A DNA stretch of 64,000 nt from Gammaproteobacteria bacterium (GCA_002725995.1 PBRQ01000017.1:115844-179843); one strand, 5' to 3'. Counted from the first letter of the stretch, positions 8,751 through 17,200 are shown. Notes: a model not told the origin generated them from the sequence alone. Numbers and translations: made by a program.

Positions 8751-9458
8751 TTACAGGCTCTTTGATAGCCCAAATACTACTCGTGATTTACAATAGTCTG
8801 TCCCACTAAAGCAGTCAATTGTGGACAGGTCCGTATCGTGCCACGTAAGGGACAAATCAATATCTGCCACGGTCCTGTTTATGCTAATGGAATATTCTGC
8901 ATAATCTGCCGATTTTTCCGTAGTTTCTATGCCAAAGGTGGCGCCTTTATCAACGGACTGATTGGCGTAATGAAAATCAAGGCCAAAACTATTCGGCAGG
9001 GGTAGAGAATAGTCAATGTAGACGTATGTCGCGTTACCGGTTTCAAAAAAGAAATCATTGGAATAGGCAAGACCAATGGTCAGATCACGGTAACTTATGC
9101 TGCCGTATATTTCATCAAAACTACTATCATTGGGTCCCGTATTATTTGGGTAATCGTAGTGCAAAAGACCTATATCAAAACCAAGGTCTTCGTTTATCTC
9201 GCCCGCATAGCCTGCATATATATCTATTTCAATGTGTCCATCAAACGCTATATTTGATGCCCATACACCGGCATAAAGACCCGATTCACCTTCAACATCA
9301 AATCCGCCTTGAATGGTGGCCTCCTCTTCGGTCTGGGATATGCCCCGATATATATAGTCAGTGGCCAGTGTCACATTCCCAGAAACCTCCGCTGCTCCAA
9401 CACTAGTGGACGCGAGTATCAGGCTACTGCTGATGAGGGCTAGTTTTACGTTCTTCAT
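8751..9458 (-). CDS. TorF family putative outer-membrane porin
   Basis: 235 aa from ATG 9458, preceded on the minus strand by a very strong Shine-Dalgarno (GGAGAGAAGG). Signal peptide MKNVKLALISSSLILASTSVGAA, then the family start EVSGNVTLATDYIYRGISQTEEEATIQGG, repeated amphipathic beta strands, and a C-terminal strand ending in FGLSKSL. TorF (TIGR02001) proteins are predicted beta-barrel porins often found next to glnK-amtB, suggesting uptake of a nitrogenous solute; this is inference. Upstream sigma-54 and NtrC-like sites fit induction under nitrogen limitation. Confidence 0.85.
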   Translation of the reverse strand: MKNVKLALISSSLILASTSVGAAEVSGNVTLATDYIYRGISQTEEEATIQGGFDVEGESGLYAGVWASNIAFDGHIEIDIYAGYAGEINEDLGFDIGLLHYDYPNNTGPNDSSFDEIYGSISYRDLTIGLAYSNDFFFETGNATYVYIDYSLPLPNSFGLDFHYANQSVDKGATFGIETTEKSADYAEYSISINRTVADIDLSLTWHDTDLSTIDCFSGTDYCKSRVVFGLSKSL

Positions 9459-9586
9459 TCCTTCTCTCCTTTCTAATCTCAATATGGTCATCAATCCACT
9501 CTTCCAACTATGGAGTATTGACCTCTACAGATTGGTCACGTCGGCAGCTCTGTTTCGCCTACAGTACCGTTTGCATTGATCATATA

Positions 9587-9601
9587 GCATTGATCGTGCC
9601 A
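9587..9601 (-). promoter_or_regulatory. sigma-54 (RpoN) promoter for torF-glnK
   Basis: On the minus strand this reads TGGCACGATCAATGC: the invariant GG and GC are separated by exactly 10 bases, and the -24 element TGGCACG is perfect. The -12 element is ATGC instead of the usual TTGC. The start of transcription would be about 12 bases further on, giving a leader of roughly 115 nt before the torF ATG at 9458. Confidence 0.65.
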
Positions 9602-9788
9602 GCTCGGAAACAGCCCAGTAGCCCGATGCGGTCTCGGCCTCGATGAAACTGAATAAAAGTGCTGTTGGCGGTCTACTTTAGTCTTCTAAATCAATTGCTT
9701 ATAAGAAAAGCCGTGTCGGCAGCATCTGTTTATAAACGGCAGCGAGTCAATACAGTGTCCTTTGCGACCTGCCATCTCTGGCTCTTCA

Positions 9789-9805
9789 GGCGCCATCATA
9801 GTGCA
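9789..9805. promoter_or_regulatory. NtrC-type enhancer site, distal half-conserved
   Basis: GGCGCC-N5-AGTGCA, compared with the NtrC consensus TGCACY-N5-RGTGCA, matches 4/6 in the left arm and 6/6 in the right arm. Its centre is 43 bp (about four helical turns) from the second site at 9832-9848, the face-of-helix spacing expected of paired NtrC dimers. The two sites lie about 190-250 bp upstream of the sigma-54 promoter of torF. Confidence 0.5.
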
Positions 9806-9831
9806 CTGCCGACAATAACACCCTCATTTTT

Positions 9832-9848
9832 CGCACTAATATAGTGCA
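9832..9848. promoter_or_regulatory. NtrC-type enhancer site
   Basis: CGCACT-N5-AGTGCA matches TGCACY-N5-RGTGCA at every defined position except the first base, and is nearly palindromic. It overlaps the start of the comM remnant. Together with the site at 9789-9805 and the sigma-54 promoter at 9587-9601 it forms a complete Ntr-type control region for torF-glnK. Confidence 0.6.
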
Positions 9849-10146
9849 GCAGAATCTCACACCAAGGGAGGATATTCACCGAATGATGCAGCGATCAAAT
9901 ACGCTGAACGCGCACATGTCAGCAGCACTTGTCGAAAAGGCCTGCAAGTTGACCCGCGCTGATGCGAGCCTGCTGGATAACGCCATGACAAAACTGGGAC
10001 TTTCCGCTCGTGGATACTTCAAGATACCCAAGGTAACCCGAACGATTGCAGACTTGGAGGGTGCGGAGTGTATCGGCACCGTGCACCTGACGGAAGCTCT
10101 GGGCTTCCACCGACTGGATCGAGCAGGATATCCATCCGGGATATGA
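9844..10146 (+). pseudogene. comM: C-terminal fragment of comM (YifB, Mg-chelatase-like)
   Basis: Only the last part of ComM is left. Residues about 55-95 of the open frame (TKLGLSARGYFKIPKVTRTIADLEGAE in outline, then HLTEALGFHRLDR) match the extreme C-terminus of the YifB/ComM AAA+ helicase, where L-S-A-R-x-Y-x-x-x-x-x-V-A-R-T-I-A-D-L is diagnostic. The AAA+ core and Walker motifs are missing. The sequence upstream of 9844 is closed by a TAG at 9799 and is not comM-like. In Pseudomonas comM lies close to glnK, so this is probably a relic at its ancestral site rather than an inserted piece. Confidence 0.75.
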
Positions 10147-10187
10147 GCGCATGGCAGATTGCTCGGCACTGATCTCCCCAAATACTG

Positions 10188-11723
10188 CTATCCGGCGTTG
10201 CCCCAATCAGATTCCTCAAAATCACGGTTTCTGGAAAATTGGAAGACGTTGCTTGTTCCTGCTTCAATTACTGATTGCTCGGAAACCCTTGTCAGAATTG
10301 CGCCCTCACGAAACTCTGCCAGTGTATTTGCGCCTATATTGGTCATAGTGCTTCGCATCTTAAACAAGGTCGTTTCCAACACCTCCGCCAAAGACCCAAC
10401 AAGTGGAACATAGGCATCAACACCTTCCTCGAACATCATCTTCCTGGAACTCATTCCATCGCTATATCGCTGCCAGTTTTGAGCCCGATGGGTGCCTTCG
10501 CCCCAATATGGTTTGTACATCTGACCGTTGATGGAGGTCTTGGGCGTAGGACTTTCCTCAGTCATGGCAAAGTATCGGCCCATCATCACAAAATCAGCAC
10601 CCATGGCCAGTGCGATCACAATCTGCGTGTCATTGGCCAGTCCCCCATCTGAGCACAAAGGAATGTATCGACCCGTTTCAGCAAAATATTCATCCCTCTT
10701 CCGGGCCACATCAAGCAATGCGGATGCCTGCCCGCGGCCTACCCCTTTCTGTTCACGGGTAATGCAAATTGAACCACCGCCCATTCCAACTTTTATGAAG
10801 TCCACTCCGGGCTCGCTAACAAGGTATTCAAAACCTTCAGCTGAAACGATGTTGCCCCCCCCTATTACCACCTCGGTTCCAAAGTTATCACGAATCCACC
10901 TGATTCCATCCATCTGGTACTCTGTAAACCCATCTGACGAGTCAAAACAAAGGACATCTGCACCGGCATTGACTAGTTCCGGTACACGTTCCCTATAGTC
11001 GTGTGTGTTAATCGCAGCACCCACACACAGCCGCTTGGAATCATCGAGTAACTCCAGGGGATGCCTGCGATGGTCAACATAGTCCTTCTTGAATACAAGT
11101 GACGTTAGGTTTCCAGCTTTATCAAGGATCGGTAAACAGTCTTTCTTGTGTTTGTGTAGCAGGTTGTTTGCTTCTCGCAGGCTGATTCCATCAACTCCAT
11201 GGATAACATCTTCGATGCACGTCATGTGCTCGCCAACCCGATTGTCCAGGTTATCCTCAAATTCCCAGAAGTCCTTGTCAGTAATTATTCCCAAAAGCTT
11301 GCCTACAGCCGTCCCATCACCCGTTACGGGCACAGTTGAATGACCTGATTGATCCATCAGCCTTACAATATCGCTGAGTTTTGTATCAGCGGTTACATTT
11401 GAAGCGCTGGTGACGAAACCTGCCTTATGAGTCTTTACCTGTCGCACCATTTCGACCTGGGATTCGATAGGCTGGGAGCAAAACACCATGCTCAAGCCAC
11501 CCTGGCGAGCAAGAGAAATCGAAAGGTCGGTCCCCGATACCGACTGCATGCAGGCGGATACGACAGGTATGTTCACACTAAAACGCGGCGGTTGGTTTGG
11601 CTCTACCGCGGATAGGGGAGTTTGTAAATCAACCACATCTGAACTCAGATTCTTTCGAGTCAGTCTGGGAATCAATAAATATTCACTAAAAGTACGGGAT
11701 GTGTCTGCAAGTATTGTTGCCAT
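10188..11723 (-). CDS. guaB: IMP dehydrogenase, Tritrichomonas-like type
   Basis: 511 aa; NAD-dependent oxidation of IMP to XMP, the committed step of GMP synthesis. (beta/alpha)8 barrel with two inserted CBS domains (about residues 105-220). The catalytic loop is GGGSICITREQKG with Cys320, instead of the usual G-P-G-S-I-C-T-T-R. The flap is WGEGTHRAQNWQRYSDG with the Arg419-Tyr420 dyad. These sequences, and positions within one residue, match my memory of the Tritrichomonas foetus enzyme (Cys319, Arg418-Tyr419). The usual bacterial guaB is commonly paired with guaA, which is not here. It may be a second IMPDH or the only one. Confidence 0.88.
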   Translation of the reverse strand: MATILADTSRTFSEYLLIPRLTRKNLSSDVVDLQTPLSAVEPNQPPRFSVNIPVVSACMQSVSGTDLSISLARQGGLSMVFCSQPIESQVEMVRQVKTHKAGFVTSASNVTADTKLSDIVRLMDQSGHSTVPVTGDGTAVGKLLGIITDKDFWEFEDNLDNRVGEHMTCIEDVIHGVDGISLREANNLLHKHKKDCLPILDKAGNLTSLVFKKDYVDHRRHPLELLDDSKRLCVGAAINTHDYRERVPELVNAGADVLCFDSSDGFTEYQMDGIRWIRDNFGTEVVIGGGNIVSAEGFEYLVSEPGVDFIKVGMGGGSICITREQKGVGRGQASALLDVARKRDEYFAETGRYIPLCSDGGLANDTQIVIALAMGADFVMMGRYFAMTEESPTPKTSINGQMYKPYWGEGTHRAQNWQRYSDGMSSRKMMFEEGVDAYVPLVGSLAEVLETTLFKMRSTMTNIGANTLAEFREGAILTRVSEQSVIEAGTSNVFQFSRNRDFEESDWGNAG

Positions 11724-12073
11724 TAAAAAACTCCATAGGCTGGCTTTATGCCACGATTGAGGCGGATATCAAAATTCAGGAGAAAAAAAGCGTATCGGCC
11801 AATAGCGAACGCTTGGCTGCTTCTTTTCGGAAAAAGTGCGCAGGAATGATAGGGGAAATAGAGAGTAAATTTGCCACTGGGACGCGCCATGGCGAATTCT
11901 ATGCGAAAGGCCTGGACGATTCAATGATGACCCGGTAATAAGCGACTTCGCATCAACACAATCAGTCCGTTATAGCCGTTATTGATTAAATACTTTAGTA
12001 TTTAGTCATAAGATGTTGATTGTTAAACCAATATTTGTAATATAGGCCTAGTGTACTTCCCTTATATGGCTCA
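11724..12073. other. 350-bp intergenic region between guaB and ihfB-like gene
   Basis: This is the divergent promoter region of the IMP dehydrogenase gene (leftwards) and the IHF-like gene (rightwards). An open frame on the plus strand (about 11757-11938) has no recognised domain, no good ribosome-binding site and overlaps the guaB start, so I do not call it a gene. The part after 11940 is AT-rich (TATTGATTAAATACTTTAGT and similar) and probably holds the promoter of the IHF-like gene. No terminator or operator was recognised. Confidence 0.5.
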
Positions 12074-12415
12074 ATGAATAAATCTGAACTAATCAAACGG
12101 ATGTCGGACAAGCTAGACCAGCTTACTAGCCGGGATGTTGACCTGGCAGTCCACACCTTAATCGAGATAATGTCCGAGAGTCTTGCTGGTGGAGAGCGTA
12201 TCGAAATACGAGGTTTTGGAACCTTTACCAATCACTACCGCAAACCTAGAACCGTGAGAAATCCCAGAACGGGAGAGGTCGGGATCCAGAAACCAGGAAA
12301 GTTCGTGCCCCACTTTAAACCTGGAAAATACCTGAAGCGGCGAGTTGACGAAGCCCGTGACGAACTGGGAGCAGCAGAATCTGGCTTTAGTCCTGCATCG
12401 TTAACGCAACCCTGA
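12074..12415 (+). CDS. ihfB: integration host factor beta-like (HU/IHF family) protein
   Basis: 113 aa DNA-bending protein. The N-terminus MNKSELIKRMSDKL and the central GERIEIRGFGTF followed by HYRKPRTVRNPRTGE are the IHF-beta type DNA-binding arm. FVPHFKPGKYLKRRV is the conserved C-terminal helix entry. It has a C-terminal extension of about 15-20 residues beyond the usual 94-95 aa IhfB (ends SGFSPASLTQP). ihfB usually follows rpsA, not IMPDH, so this may be a paralogue. The ribosome-binding site is weak. It ends 20 bases before the convergent dsbA. Confidence 0.8.
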   Translation: MNKSELIKRMSDKLDQLTSRDVDLAVHTLIEIMSESLAGGERIEIRGFGTFTNHYRKPRTVRNPRTGEVGIQKPGKFVPHFKPGKYLKRRVDEARDELGAAESGFSPASLTQP

Positions 12416-12435
12416 CAGTATTCGTGCAGACGCAA

Positions 12436-13089
12436 CTAGTCAGAAGCTGATTCCTGACTTTTCATCATATCTCTCTCTTTCTGAACCAGATAATCTGTTA
12501 TTCGCAACATATTGCTGTTGCTGCCCGCCATCTGGCTTTCAATACGGTATTTTCCATTGACAATAATTGCTGGAACGCCTCCCGAACGATAGGCTCTGCC
12601 CCTGGCCTCCGCCTGTTGGACACTGGCTCGTACACCAAAGGAATTGTAAACCTTGGCAAAATCTACTGGGTCAATGCCAAAATCTGAGAAGAATACTGCC
12701 ATGAGTTTTGGATCATTCAGACGTTTCCTCTGTGCATGGATGGCCTGAAACAAAGGTGTATGCAATTTCTCCGATATATCCAATGCCTTTGCCGCATAGT
12801 ATGTTTGGGCATAAACCTGATAATCTTTATTCCAGATTGCCGGGGTTCGACTAAATGAGACATCCCCCTCTAGGTTTTCTTCCCACGCCGTGATCATTGG
12901 ATCAAACTGGTAACAGTGGGGGCAGCCATAGGAAAAGTACTCCGTAACCTCAATCTTGTCTTTGTTGCCGGTCTTGAGGGGAATCACCAGCTCCGCATAG
13001 TGGGTTCCCTCTTCGTAGTCGAAACTTTCGCCTACAGCCATATTACCGGCTAGCCAACACACTAAGACTATTGCTACTTTTCTAATCAT
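12436..13089 (-). CDS. dsbA: thiol:disulfide interchange protein DsbA
   Basis: 217 aa periplasmic oxidase that introduces disulfide bonds. Signal peptide MIRKVAIVLVCWLAGNMAVG; start ATG 13089 is chosen because it begins this signal sequence, although the frame is open to 13215. Thioredoxin fold with inserted helical domain; the active site is SYGCPHCYQF (C-P-H-C) and the cis-Pro loop is GVPAIIVNGKY. The C-terminal helix is rich in charged residues. In Pseudomonas dsbA is separated from engB by cytochrome c4; here no cytochrome gene is present in the 228-bp gap to engB. Confidence 0.92.
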   Translation of the reverse strand: MIRKVAIVLVCWLAGNMAVGESFDYEEGTHYAELVIPLKTGNKDKIEVTEYFSYGCPHCYQFDPMITAWEENLEGDVSFSRTPAIWNKDYQVYAQTYYAAKALDISEKLHTPLFQAIHAQRKRLNDPKLMAVFFSDFGIDPVDFAKVYNSFGVRASVQQAEARGRAYRSGGVPAIIVNGKYRIESQMAGSNSNMLRITDYLVQKERDMMKSQESASD

Positions 13090-13317
13090 CTCACTTGATA
13101 CCCCGCCCAGATTGAATATTAGACCCGGTCTAATCACCTCGTGTTCCCATACAGATTCCTGACCTGCAGCTTTCATTCCTACTGTTAGGTCTGCCTTCGT
13201 ACCGAATAGCGCCACACTACTTCATTTTGCAGTTTTATATACATGCAATGATAGAATGGCCGACGCATTATATAGCACTCTCAGTGCAATAACTTCATTC
13301 ACCAACCGGCCGGAACC

Positions 13318-13923
13318 TTGAGCATTGATTTCAATAAAGCTACTTTCCTGAAGAGCGCGTCCGCCCTGAGCCAGTGCCCCGATGATCAGGGAGCAGAGGT
13401 CGCTTTCTGTGGACGATCAAACGCGGGCAAGTCGAGCGCGATAAATACCCTAACCGATCAACGCAAGCTGGCAAGAACCAGCAAGACGCCCGGTAGAACG
13501 CAGCTGATAAATTTTTTCCAGTTGTCCGGTCTCCAGCGACTGGTTGACCTGCCTGGTTACGGCTACGCGAAGGTGCCCACTGCATTGAAGGCGCATTGGC
13601 ATCAGCACCTGGATGAATACATGCGTAACAGGCTGTGTCTAAAGGGTCTAATACTGCTAATGGATATCCGCCATCCCCTTCGGGAGTTTGATGAAATGAT
13701 GTTGCAGTGGAGCAATTCCGCTAACATGCCCCTTCATATCCTGCTCACCAAGGCTGACAAGCTGAAGAGCGGAGCAAGAAACAATACGCTGCTGAAAACC
13801 CAGAGGGAACTACCGGAATCGGTTACCATCCAGCTTTTTTCCTCCACCGAGGCTATCGGGCTCGATCAGCTTATCAGCGTTATGACTGAATGGCTGGAGA
13901 CCGAACTACCTGAAAGTAGCTGA
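13318..13923 (+). CDS. engB: ribosome biogenesis GTPase EngB (YihA/YsxC)
   Basis: 201 aa from TTG 13318 ([14 protein letters not shown]). Essential GTPase needed for 50S subunit assembly. G1 is [13 protein letters not shown]2 TPGRTQ, G3 [11 protein letters not shown]4 TKADKLKSG, with the conserved [10 protein letters not shown] strand before G4. All motifs are intact and the length is normal. It faces polA tail-to-tail, with a 217-bp gap that holds a small RNA gene, the position of Spot 42 in E. coli and ErsA in Pseudomonas. Confidence 0.94.
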   Translation: MSIDFNKATFLKSASALSQCPDDQGAEVAFCGRSNAGKSSAINTLTDQRKLARTSKTPGRTQLINFFQLSGLQRLVDLPGYGYAKVPTALKAHWHQHLDEYMRNRLCLKGLILLMDIRHPLREFDEMMLQWSNSANMPLHILLTKADKLKSGARNNTLLKTQRELPESVTIQLFSSTEAIGLDQLISVMTEWLETELPESS

Positions 13924-13940
13924 GAGCAAATGAAGGAACT

Positions 13941-13987
13941 AAAAAAGAACGGACCCTGATCACCTAAAAGGGGGGTGACCAGAGCCC
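13941..13987 (-). terminator. rho-independent terminator of the sRNA/polA
   Basis: On the minus strand, bases 13987-13974 pair with 13964-13951 over 14 positions (three G-U wobbles), with a 9-nt loop at 13965-13973. A short tail and then a run of six T (13941-13946) follow. Read on the plus strand the stem is weaker and has no T run, so it works leftwards. Confidence 0.8.
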
Positions 13988-14052
13988 ATACTTCGGCTAT
14001 TTAAGGGGAGATAAATCACCGAAGCTTGTATCCGAAACAACACTGCTGTTTC
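13941..14052 (-). ncRNA. candidate ErsA/Spot 42-position small RNA
   Basis: About 112-nt RNA predicted from a sigma-E-type promoter (start near G at 14052) to a strong terminator (U run at 13941-13946). Three hairpins are visible: a 5' stem GAAACA/TGTTTC (7-nt loop); a middle stem CTTCGG/CCGAAG with inner ATTTA/TAAAT enclosing a loop TCTCCCCT; and a 14-pair terminator stem. The exposed CUCCCC loop could pair with Shine-Dalgarno sequences. Position between polA and engB, and the sigma-E-like promoter, match what is known of Pseudomonas ErsA. I cannot show sequence homology. Expression is inferred. Confidence 0.65.
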
Positions 14053-14058
14053 ATATAT

Positions 14059-14086
14059 TCAGACTAACCCCCACCAATAAAGTTCC
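14059..14086 (-). promoter_or_regulatory. sigma-E/AlgU-type promoter of the sRNA
   Basis: On the minus strand GGAACTT (14086-14080), a 15-base spacer and GTCTGA (14064-14059) match the extracytoplasmic stress sigma factor (RpoE/AlgU) consensus almost perfectly. Transcription would start six bases downstream at the G complementary to 14052. The promoter lies 55 bp beyond the polA stop codon, so the RNA is an independent unit rather than polA 3' UTR. Confidence 0.75.
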
Positions 14087-14140
14087 CAGGAAGTTGAGTT
14101 TTTTGTAAACGGTCACTAAATTCAACTAAACGGTAGGACG

Positions 14141-16834
14141 CTAGTGAGCAGCATCCCAGTCTGCACCAATGCCAACTTCTACTACGAGCGGTATGTTCAG
14201 ATCGGCAGCTCCTTCCATTCGTTCCCTAACACCAGCTACTACTGTCTCTGTATCGCGTTTGTTGATCTCTAAGACTAATTCATCATGTACCTGCATCGTG
14301 ATCTGTGCATCCAGTTCTGATTCTTTTAGCCAAGCATCTACTTTAATCATTGCTCGCTTAATTATATCTGCAGCACTACCTTGCATTGGTGCATTGATTG
14401 CTGTCCTCTCGGCAGCCTGACGGCGCTGAAAATTGCTGGCATTAATCTCGGGCAAATAGAGTCGCCTGCCGAATATTGTTTCGACAAACCCATGCTCCGC
14501 CGCTTCAATGCGGGTGCGGTCCATGTATTCTTTGACGCCCGGGTATCGTTCAAAATACAGGTCAATATATTCCTGGGCTTCCTTCATGGGGATATTCAAC
14601 TGCCTGGACAGGCCAAAGGCAGACATGCCATAGATCAACCCAAAATTTATCGCTTTAGCACTGCGCCGCTCATTGTCCAAAACGCCCTCAAGGGTTCGGC
14701 CAAAAACCTCGGCAGCAGTGGCCCGATGAATGTCCAGATTATTTCTAAATGCTGTTACCAGTCCTTCATCCTCTGACAGATGAGCCATAATCCTCAATTC
14801 AATTTGTGAATAGTCCGCTGCAATCAACTCATACCCTTCGCGGGCTACAAATGCTTTTCGAATGCGGCGGCCTTCCTCGGTACGTATCGGGATATTCTGT
14901 AAATTGGGATTAGTACTCGACAGTCTTCCTGTCGCGGTGACAGCCTGATGATACGAGGTATGAACCCTGCCTGTTTCTCCATTAACCTGTTTGGGCAGTT
15001 GGTCCGTATAGGTGGATTTAAGCTTACTCAGGCCACGGTATTCTAATATGACTTTTGGAAGTGGATAGTCCAATGCAAGCTCCTGGAGGATAGGTTCGGC
15101 CGTCGATGGTTGTCCCTTTGGTGTCTTTTTGATAATCGGCAATTGCAATTTTTCAAAAAAAATCTTCTGCAGCTGTTTAGGGGAGCCGAGATTGAACTCT
15201 TCCCCCGCAAGCGAGTAGGCTTCTTCCTCAAGCCTGGCCAACCTCTGTTCAAGTTGTTTGCTCTGTTCATTCAGCAGCTGCTGATCAAGCAGCACTCCAT
15301 TTCGCTCAATTCTTGAAAGGATGCTCACCAGTGGCAGTTCAATCTCACTGAACACCGACTTCAGTGACGGGATCTCTTCAAGCCTGGGCCACAATGCCTG
15401 GTGTAGTTGCAGTGATATGTCCGCATCCTCAGCGGCGTAATTGGCGGCAATATCAACCACCACCTGGTTAAACGTCACCTGCTTGGCGCCCTTACCCGCT
15501 ATATCTTCAAAATGAACGGTTTCGTGCCCGAGGTATTTCAGAGCCAGGTCATCCAGATTGTGGCGGGAGGCCGTGGAGTTCAAAATGTATGATTCAAGCA
15601 TTGTGTCAAAGGCAATTCCTTCGAGGCCAATACCGTAGCGTGCCAATACACTCATATCATATTTGAGGTTCTGGCCAATGATTGTTCGCGAAGAATCCTC
15701 CAACAAGGGACGCAACTTTTGTAGTACATAGTCGGTATGCAACTGGGTTGGCGCCCCTTCGTAATCATGGTTTAGCGGTACATAGGCCGCTTTCCCAACC
15801 TCACAGGAAAACGAAACACCAACCAACTCAGCTTTCATATAATCAATACTCGTAGTTTCAGTATCGAAAGCGAAACTGGAAACTGATGCCAGTTTCTGAA
15901 TCCATTTATCCAATGCGTCTTCAGTAAACACCGTTTCATAGTTGGTGCTGACAGCCGGTCTGCGCTCAACCTCGATCTCAGCTCCCGGTAGCTCCTCCAC
16001 CCAGGCCTTAAATTCGAGTTCGGTGAACAGTTCCTTCAACCTGACATCATCTGCTTCGGTAATCTTCAGATCATCAATGGACTGATCCAACTGTACATCC
16101 TGCTTTATGGTGGCAAGCTCATAAGACATGGGCAGAAACGAAGTAGACTCACGCAAATACTCACCAACCTTGCCTTTGACATCATCGGCATTGTCCAAAA
16201 CACCCGCCATGGATTCATATGCGGAGAGCCATTTGACGGCTGTTTTTGGTCCACATTTCGGTACGCCCGGGATGTTATCTGAGGTATCCCCAACCAGCGC
16301 CAAATAGTCAATTATTTGCTCAGGGCGCACACCAAATTTCTCCAGGACACCATCTATATCCATAAGGGTATCTGTCATAGTGTTAATCAAGGTGACATGC
16401 TCATTGACCAACTGCGCCAGGTCTTTATCCCCGGTAGAAATAAGCACGTCCATTTTGGCCTCGGTCGCCTGTCTGGCGAGCGTGCCGATAACGTCATCGG
16501 CCTCAACGCCTTCAACGACCAAAAGGGGTAATCCCATATGTGTAACAATTTCCTGGATCGGTGCTATCTGACTTCTCAGTTCATCGGGCATGGGCGGGCG
16601 ATTAGCCTTGTATTCCGCGTATATGTCATTGCGAAATGTCTTCCCTTTGGCATCAAATACAACCGCCAGATGACTATCGGGATACTCCTTCATCAGCTTC
16701 CTGATCATGCTGATTACGCCCCTTACAGCACCCGTAGCCTGACCCTTGGAGCTCATCAATGAAGGTAGTGCATGGTAAGCTCTAAACAGGTACGATGAGC
16801 CGTCTATTAACACCAGTTGGTAGTCATCTTTCAT
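14141..16834 (-). CDS. polA: DNA polymerase I
   Basis: 897 aa from ATG 16834 (MKDDYQLVLIDGSSYLFRAYHALP); the frame is open 12 codons further upstream. Three domains: 5'-3' exonuclease (residues 1 to about 300), 3'-5' proofreading exonuclease with its acidic residues present (FDTETTSIDY, NLKYDMSVL, YAAEDADISLQLH), and the polymerase domain (DYSQIELRIMAHL, the O helix RRSAKAINFGLIYGMSAFGL, and VHDELVLE). It fills Okazaki fragment gaps and repair patches. Downstream on the same strand is the sRNA gene; DUF2782 and thrB diverge upstream. Confidence 0.96.
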   Translation of the reverse strand: MKDDYQLVLIDGSSYLFRAYHALPSLMSSKGQATGAVRGVISMIRKLMKEYPDSHLAVVFDAKGKTFRNDIYAEYKANRPPMPDELRSQIAPIQEIVTHMGLPLLVVEGVEADDVIGTLARQATEAKMDVLISTGDKDLAQLVNEHVTLINTMTDTLMDIDGVLEKFGVRPEQIIDYLALVGDTSDNIPGVPKCGPKTAVKWLSAYESMAGVLDNADDVKGKVGEYLRESTSFLPMSYELATIKQDVQLDQSIDDLKITEADDVRLKELFTELEFKAWVEELPGAEIEVERRPAVSTNYETVFTEDALDKWIQKLASVSSFAFDTETTSIDYMKAELVGVSFSCEVGKAAYVPLNHDYEGAPTQLHTDYVLQKLRPLLEDSSRTIIGQNLKYDMSVLARYGIGLEGIAFDTMLESYILNSTASRHNLDDLALKYLGHETVHFEDIAGKGAKQVTFNQVVVDIAANYAAEDADISLQLHQALWPRLEEIPSLKSVFSEIELPLVSILSRIERNGVLLDQQLLNEQSKQLEQRLARLEEEAYSLAGEEFNLGSPKQLQKIFFEKLQLPIIKKTPKGQPSTAEPILQELALDYPLPKVILEYRGLSKLKSTYTDQLPKQVNGETGRVHTSYHQAVTATGRLSSTNPNLQNIPIRTEEGRRIRKAFVAREGYELIAADYSQIELRIMAHLSEDEGLVTAFRNNLDIHRATAAEVFGRTLEGVLDNERRSAKAINFGLIYGMSAFGLSRQLNIPMKEAQEYIDLYFERYPGVKEYMDRTRIEAAEHGFVETIFGRRLYLPEINASNFQRRQAAERTAINAPMQGSAADIIKRAMIKVDAWLKESELDAQITMQVHDELVLEINKRDTETVVAGVRERMEGAADLNIPLVVEVGIGADWDAAH

Positions 16835-16874
16835 CGCTATCAATTTCACCCGTCTGGAAAGACCAAACAATACT

Positions 16875-17198
16875 GTGAACCCACTGCGTATTTCAATTGT
16901 TCCTGATCAAGTAGCCAAATTGGCTTGTATATTTTTGGTGCTCTGCACACTTTTCCACTTTGCGAGTTTGAGTGCACGGCCCTCTGTGGGCGATATTGAC
17001 GAAGATAATATTGAAATCATCGAAGGTGAAGAACGGACCATCTTTGAATATCGAAGCAATGGCGTACTGATCATGATAAAGATAGTACCGAAGGCAGGCA
17101 GACCCTACTACATGGTCCCTGCTGACGGGTCCGCCCATTATCAGAGCCTTGATCACAAAAAGAGATTGTATCCACAATGGGTCATTCTTGACTGGTAA
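16875..17198 (+). CDS. DUF2782 family secreted protein
   Basis: 107 aa from GTG 16875. An N-terminal signal or anchor segment (CIFLVLCTLFHFASLSA) is followed by the DUF2782 core: EIIEGEERTIFEYRSNGVLIMIKIVPKAGRPYYMV. Ends with the family-typical PQWVILDW. Function unknown; the gene is conserved between polA and thrB in pseudomonad relatives. It diverges from polA and is separated from thrB by 2 bases, so it is co-transcribed with thrB. Confidence 0.85.
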   Translation: MNPLRISIVPDQVAKLACIFLVLCTLFHFASLSARPSVGDIDEDNIEIIEGEERTIFEYRSNGVLIMIKIVPKAGRPYYMVPADGSAHYQSLDHKKRLYPQWVILDW

Positions 17199-17200
17199 AA

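Noticed and set aside
11757..11938. ORF in the guaB-ihfB gap
   Set aside because: No domain, no ribosome-binding site, and it overlaps the guaB promoter region; probably a chance ORF.
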